Shown piece after piece: positions 59,101-64,000 of a stretch of DNA of 64,000 nt. Source of the stretch: Aplysia californica (lineage: Eukaryota; Mollusca; Gastropoda; Aplysiida; Aplysiidae); contig NW_004797916.1 of the NCBI RefSeq assembly GCF_000002075.1, positions 191,546-255,545 on the forward strand, written 5' to 3'. Made by a program: the position numbers and the translations under genes. Positions within the stretch are counted from its first letter, which is position 1, and the number at the start of each line of letters is the position of its first letter. The notes under the pieces are model-generated. The model ran no database searches and had not been told where the DNA came from. It saw only the letters and a program-made list of their open reading frames with translations.

Positions 59101-62100
59101 ATGAAACCCAGTTTTATGTATATTTGCCATGCTTCTGTTGCCAGATGGCTCGGACTCAGAAAAATAAGGCTACCAGTGGCCACTTGGGTCTTCTGAAAGC
59201 CAAGTTAGCAAAATTACGTCGAGAACTGATTGAACCAAAAGGAGGTGCTGGCGCCACTGGAGAGGGCTTTGATGTTGCCAAGACTGGAGATGCAAGAATT
59301 GGTTTTGTTGGTCAGTGCAAATGGAAATTCACCTCTTTCTGTCTTTCTTACTATATACTCTTTATTATGGAAGTTTTATTGTTTGTGAATGAAAAAAGTA
59401 AAGGTATTGTCATTTCTTATTGTATAAATTGTTTTTCTCTTTGTAAATGAATTAAGTGTACTGGGTGTTTTAATCTGAGATATTGTTAGCATTAAAAGAT
59501 ATCTTAGTAGCAGTATAGTTTTAAAAGCTGTTTTATTTTGTTTCTTAGGCTGACACCCATTAACATTTTATGTCCTTTTGTTTTAAATTGTTAGGGGGTT
59601 TTGGTCATTAACAGTTACCCATTCCTGTATATGTGGATATATTATAATTAATCTTGTAGAGCCTCCTCGTTAGATGCCTATTGTGTATATGAGGGGGGTT
59701 CGATAAGTCTTTGGTCTGGGTATGAAGGAATAATGGTAGAATAATGAAATTTTGCCAGCCTTTAGAACTTTAGACAATTTCTTTATATCACACCATGCGA
59801 ATTTTCAAGAAAATCAAGACAATGATAAGGCACTAGTCAGCGTGTTCAATGAAATCATGAACAAAAACGTTTGGTTTTTCTTTGCTAAAGCTGTGCCATG
59901 GAGCCTGTTGAATATCGCTCAGTTATCAAGTTTTTACACTTGCAAGGAATATCCCCTTCGGACATTTTTCAAGAAATGGTCCAAGTTTATGGTGACAAAT
60001 GTTCCTCGTTATAATACTGTGACATACTGGGTAAGAAAATTCATGGATTCGTGTTGGTGATGGATGAAGGTCGTGAAGGGCTCCCATCCTTTTGTGGTAA
60101 CTGAAGAGAAAATATCCATAGTGAAGAAGCTGGTTCTACAAGACCGACATATAACTGTTAAACAGCTCTCAAGTGAAACAGGAATCAGTGTAGGGTCAAT
60201 TGAAATAATTCTTCATGACCATCTTAACATGAATATAAGGTGTCTGTGCAGTGGATACCCTGCCTTTTGACAGAGCAAAAGAAGCAGAGGGTTGAGTCCT
60301 ACAAAACTCTCCTTCAAATTGAGTCCAATGACACAAATTTCTTTAAAAACATGATGACTATGGATGAAACATGGATTTATCTTTTGGATCCAGAACAAAA
60401 AATTGTCCTTCATGCATTGGAAAACCCCTACTTTTCCCTCACCAAAGAGGGCAAAAGTAACACCGTCAAGTGGAAAGGTCATGCTGTTGTATTTCTGGGA
60501 TTTATGACTTTATGACTGACTACCTTGAAAATGGAAAAACAGTCACAAGGGACTACTATTCGGGTTTGCAGATAAAATTGCGGTCCAATTTGGTGAGAAA
60601 AAGGCGTAGAAAACTCTATAATAGGGTCCTCCTACTGCATGACAATGCCCCTGCGCACAGGGCACAACAAACAGTCCAGACAGCAGAACAGTGCGGCTTT
60701 GAAACCCTGCCACACCCAGCTTATTCACCAAACCCAGCCCCTTCAGACTTTTTTCTGTTTCCTAATCTAAAAAAAATCACTAAAGGACATTGTTTCCATG
60801 ACAAGGAGGATGCCATTGAAGCTGTGGAAGACTGGTTAGGGGCCCATTCTGGGTCATTTTTTTCTCAAGGACTTTTGAAAAGGTCAAAGAGAGGTGGCAG
60901 AAATGTGTTACAAGGTGACTATGTAGAGAAATGAAAGTATGTCTGCCAAGTTACAAAGCTCTATCTTTATTCCTTCATATCTAGACCAAAGACTTCTTGG
61001 ACCCCTTCGTATGTTCCACAGTCATGCTGGAAACCTGGCAGTTTGTTCATGTTCACCATCTCAAGACATGTTTACATCATTATTTGATTTATTTTTTTTT
61101 TATATTTTCAGGAGAGTATGTTACTGTATCTTATGCACTTTTCCTCTTATATTTAATTTTTTTTGTACAGTGTTTTTTGTTTTTTTTTTGTTTCTGGCTT
61201 CAGGTTTCCCATCAGTTGGAAAGTCTACCCTTCTGAGTAACCTCGCTGGCGTGTACTCGGAAGTGGCAGCCTATGAGTTCACCACTCTCACCACTGTTCC
61301 TGGTGTCATTAGGTACAAGGGTGCGAAAATACAGGTTGGTTACTGTCATGTTCATTTCTTTTTTCAAAGTTTGAGACTTCTGGGAAATTGTTTGATGTGG
61401 TCTTGCATTGCTCAATCTTTTGTGTGTTATCATGGGATGTGATATGTACGTTAGACGAGGCATTATTCTCTCCTGGTTAGTATTTCTTAGGAGTGGATGT
61501 GTTTGCTCTGGGGGATAGTGAAAGCTTTGATGTGGTTTGCTTCTATTCAGCGCCACTTTTATTTATTGTATTCTGGTCTTGGCTAAATGAGAAGGCCGTT
61601 ATAACTCTCCGTAAACTGCAAGTTCAGAGCAAGAGGAGATAAACCAGAGTCCCATATTTTACAGATGAATCCGGAAATATGGATTTCTGAAATTGAGTGG
61701 ATTTTAAAAATATTATACTCCTGCTTGAACCTTTATTTATATTTTTTGCATATTAGATTCCATTTTATTTTTTAAATAGCCCCGATACAAGATGCATTAA
61801 TCAATATGGTCTTTTAATTTTGAGATGTGACAACATGGATATTTGGTTATGATTCATATTTAGGGTTACTTTACTTTTATAATGAATAGATGGGCGGTTG
61901 CTTTGAGTTTCAAGACAATTCTTGTAGTAGCAGCATTGGGTCCTGCTGGAAGTTCAGATGTTGCTGGTTGACACTGTTTGTTTCTGTGCTTCCTTGAAAT
62001 GCCATTCAAGAACAGGCTCTTTGTATTGATTTGATCTTCGAGGAGGGTCAAGTTTGACAAAAATCTTTTCTTTTTTTTTTCCAGCTTCTCGATTTGCCAG

Positions 62101-62154
62101 GTATTATCGAAGGAGCCAAAGATGGAAAGGGTAGAGGCAAACAGGTTATTGCAG
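56146..62154 (+). CDS. DRG1: Developmentally regulated GTP-binding protein 1 (DRG1), 5' part, runs off the window
   Basis: DRG1 is an OBG/HflX-like GTPase that works with DFRP1/ZC3H15 at ribosomes (family knowledge). Four exons join in phase: 56146-56184, 59145-59310, 61204-61334 and 62085-62154. They give 135 residues of a protein usually about 365 long; the rest lies beyond 64000. Visible features: helix-turn-helix-like N-terminus [13 protein letters not shown] then [10 protein letters not shown]...[14 protein letters not shown]; glycine-rich linker; [20 protein letters not shown] with the P-loop GFPSVGKST at 69-77; TTLTTVPG switch region; G3 motif DLPG at 115-118; [14 protein letters not shown]. 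Residues that bind nucleotide in this family are all intact. The start codon has the context CCAAGATGT. Orientation is head to head with 4E-T. Confidence 0.96.
56771..56908. mobile_element. TAGCAATGCC-family fragment F in DRG1 intron 1
   Basis: Only the terminal 140 bp of the family is present, ending TTTTCATTGGCATTGCTA. Confidence 0.75.
57684..58827. mobile_element. TAGCAATGCC-family TIR element, copy D, in DRG1 intron 1
   Basis: Starts TAGCAATGCCAATGAAAATT and ends CCCGATTGGTATTGCTA. Inverted relative to B and C. 1144 bp, uninterrupted, so it is the best template for the family. No transposase seen. Confidence 0.82.
59145..59310 (+). CDS. DRG1: DRG1 coding exon 2
   Basis: Encodes [20 protein letters not shown] through DARIGFV (residues 14-68), almost identical to animal DRG1. 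Acceptor CAG, donor GTCAGT, 1-nt overhang. An internal ATG opens the exon, so exon 1 is supported by homology rather than by the reading frame alone. Confidence 0.96.
59690..61009 (+). mobile_element. mariner transposon, full length but inactive, in DRG1 intron 2
   Basis: TIRs of about 40 bp (GGTTCGATAAGTCTTTGGTC; inverted right end GGTCCAAGAAGTCTTTGGTC), flanked by TA, 1320 bp. Transposase pieces lie in different frames: [26 protein letters not shown] and [18 protein letters not shown]. The second and third catalytic Asp are 34 residues apart (D34D), as in mariner. The reading frame is broken several times, so it is dead. Confidence 0.93.
61204..61334 (+). CDS. DRG1: DRG1 coding exon 3 (P-loop)
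   Basis: Encodes [20 protein letters not shown] and [20 protein letters not shown] plus AKIQ (69-112). It contains the G1 P-loop and the G2 region. Acceptor CAG after a long pyrimidine tract, donor GTTGGT, phase 0. Confidence 0.97.
62085..62154 (+). CDS. DRG1: DRG1 coding exon 4
   Basis: Encodes [20 protein letters not shown] then VIA (113-135), with the G3 motif DLPG. Acceptor CAG after an unbroken T-run, donor GTAGTG. The next exon is not in the window; intron 4 is at least 1.85 kb. Confidence 0.95.
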
Positions 62155-62506
62155 GTAGTGTGGAGCACAAGTGTATTCATCACTCTTCTTATTTGATATT
62201 GCCCAGGTGTTCGTATTTATAGATACTGGTGGACCCTGGTGTTTGTTATCTCAACTCACTGGCTACCCATGCAGCATATGACGCATAGTTCTGTTTCTGC
62301 TGACTACCTTTGCCGCAACCCCTGCGGTTTTTGAGTTTATAGGGTTTTTTGTTGTTTTTAAACAAAACCAGATGAAAGAAGGAAATCACATTCTGTTTGG
62401 TGTATTACAATCTTTGTGTCCATAGTAAGTCTACAAAGTTTCATGACTTTATGTCAGTTAGTTTTGTCACAGTGATTGTTTGCAAAACATATTGAAATAC
62501 CAAGTA

Positions 62507-63360
62507 CAGTAGTCTCCACCTAAGATCCCGGTGCTCGGACGCAAGGAAATGCGGGATCTTAGGCGAACCAGGATCTTAACCGACAAACCCAGAGAAGAAT
62601 CTACCGTGACTCATGTTAAGGTTCATAATCGGTAAAATGGTCTCCTTCCACTCTAAAATGAACTGACGTGCCCACTGGGTGGGTTTATGACATATGGCAA
62701 GCAAAGAGTTGTTAACCTTGAGGCATGAGGCATGCCATTTTCACTTATTGTCCTATCGTCAGTCTCAAGATCTACGCTTATCCAGTTGCCCCTTCCCTTT
62801 ACCTGTCAAAAATTTATAGCTTTCCTTCTCTGACCAAGTTCCCTCGCCTTTATCATTGCGCACCTGTACGTTGTGACCACACCAATTAAAATTCAGTCTG
62901 TCTCGGAAATTCAGAAGTAGAGACAACTGCTGCAATTGTTAGGGAAGAGTTCACAGTTCGATGTGACCCCGCCTGGACCGAAGTGGTGTAAGTTGAGGGG
63001 AGAGCTCAGATGCGAGTGCGATGTTTGGGGAAAACGAACGCGTCAGTCAGTTCACACTTCGGTGTGATCCTGTCTGGGGCAAACATTGCACCGCTTCATC
63101 GAGTTTTACAACGCGTATGGGATCACTTTCACGAGAGTGCTTATCTTTGACTGGACGGGCAGTTCATTGATCTCAACTTTCTACTCTTGGTTGATTGGCT
63201 GTGCCCGCTCGGGTTTTTGTTCCGCAAATTATGATCTGAAATGCAGGACCTTAGCCGAATGTTGACCTTCAGAATGAGTCAGAGCGGAATCTTAGGGATG
63301 ACTTTTGTGTAGAAAAACTTTTTTTTCTTAAAACAGCGGGATCTTAGGCAGAGACTACTG
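62507..63360. mobile_element. TA-flanked MITE with TAAGATCCCG end words, copy 2, in DRG1 intron 4
   Basis: Same family as 54827-55770 but in the opposite direction. TIRs CAGTAGTCTCCACCTAAGAT and, inverted, CAGTAGTCTCTGCCTAAGAT, flanked by TA. 854 bp. Confidence 0.9.
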
Positions 63361-63951
63361 TATATGCAGGGTACATCAAAGACAAATATGGCGGTTAGCC
63401 AGTGACTGACAGGTGTTACAAAACTTGGGCTCTTTTTTTAATTAGCCATTAGTGTAATTGAGGGTAAGAGATAGGGGTTTGAATGGATGGAATCATCATT
63501 CTAAGGCAATAGAGAAAAATATTATGTAAATGTTGCTTGTCTTTCACACTAATTTTAAAGATTGCGTAAACTGTATCATTCGTAAAATTTTAGTACTTAA
63601 AAGTACTAAGGCTTCCAAGTTTTTTTAATAATAGGGTTCAAATTTCACATGATATCTTTACAACCATATTGCAATGTTTTGTCAACATCATATAAGCATA
63701 GTCTGTTTAGTTTTTTGGAGATAAATTATTTTAGAACCCTCCCCTTAAAAATGTTTGCGTTTTTACGATACAGCACATAAAATAAGCTGCTTGAACAAAA
63801 CTAATGGAAATATACAGTTTCCGTGTTGACAAAATTTTTGTATTGTAGTAGTTGATGATCTTACCAAATAACAAAGAAATAGCTTGAAAAATAAAAAAAA
63901 GCCTTAGGATTTTTTCAACGTCTTAAATTTGTAGGGAACTGTTACATAATA

Positions 63952-64000
63952 TAGCAATGACAATGAAAAATTAAATTTTCATCCGATTTGCTTAAAAATG
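63952..64000. mobile_element. TAGCAATGCC-family copy E, cut by the window end
   Basis: Starts TAGCAATGACAATGAAAAAT, closest to copy A; continues beyond the window. Confidence 0.65.

Noticed and set aside
1-64000. Search for retroviral, LTR, Polinton or toxin remains
   Set aside because: No reverse transcriptase with LTRs, integrase, capsid, envelope or toxin motif was recognised; the only reverse-transcriptase-linked piece is the LINE fragment at 1690-2145.

Overview
The window is eukaryotic, from a spiralian invertebrate and most likely a mollusc. Coding sequence is cut into short exons with GT-AG introns. The non-coding part is crowded with SINEs and miniature inverted-repeat transposons (MITEs). 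There are no operons or ribosome-binding sites. I cannot name the species from sequence alone.

Two host genes are supported. (1) EIF4ENIF1 (4E-T, eIF4E transporter) lies on the minus strand. All 26 coding exons are visible from 44140 down to 11342. Their phases join without a break into a 4437-nt reading frame (1478 residues plus stop), well above the roughly 985 residues of the human protein. Family landmarks appear in order: the eIF4E-binding YxxxxL-hydrophobic motif, LSPQRRSFG, the PEWF/IEL Cup-homology block, FDF, GDMTAFNKL, FTPTSVLRKM, and the C-terminal WF...LPSMP...VDELE block. (2) DRG1, a developmentally regulated GTPase, starts on the plus strand at 56146. Its first four coding exons (135 residues) are visible before it leaves the right edge. 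The two genes are head to head with about 12 kb between their start codons. 4E-T acts in translational repression and P-bodies. DRG1 is a ribosome-associated GTPase. Both are housekeeping translation-related genes, and they are also neighbours in human, as I recall in a different relative orientation.

Layout: 1-2.6 kb is downstream flank with a LINE 3' fragment and SINEs. 2.6-11.3 kb is a mostly repeat-poor, non-coding tract next to the 4E-T stop codon, probably including a long 3' UTR. 11.3-35 kb holds exons 26 to 8 with more than twenty SINE copies, every one lying in the same direction, plus a piggyBac-like MITE, a Tc1/mariner-type relic, other TIR elements, tandem repeats and two decayed duplications of exon edges. 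35-44 kb holds exons 7 to 1 with TIR elements, including a hAT-type MITE with a perfect 8-bp target duplication. 44-56 kb is intergenic and consists largely of MITEs. It includes a three-level nest of transposons (46.3-49.3 kb) and a run of elements whose ends are built from repeated palindromic words (50.3-55.8 kb). 56-64 kb is the 5' part of DRG1, with a dead mariner in intron 2 and further MITEs.

No retroviral, LTR, Polinton or toxin sequence was recognised, and there is no tRNA, rRNA or CRISPR array.
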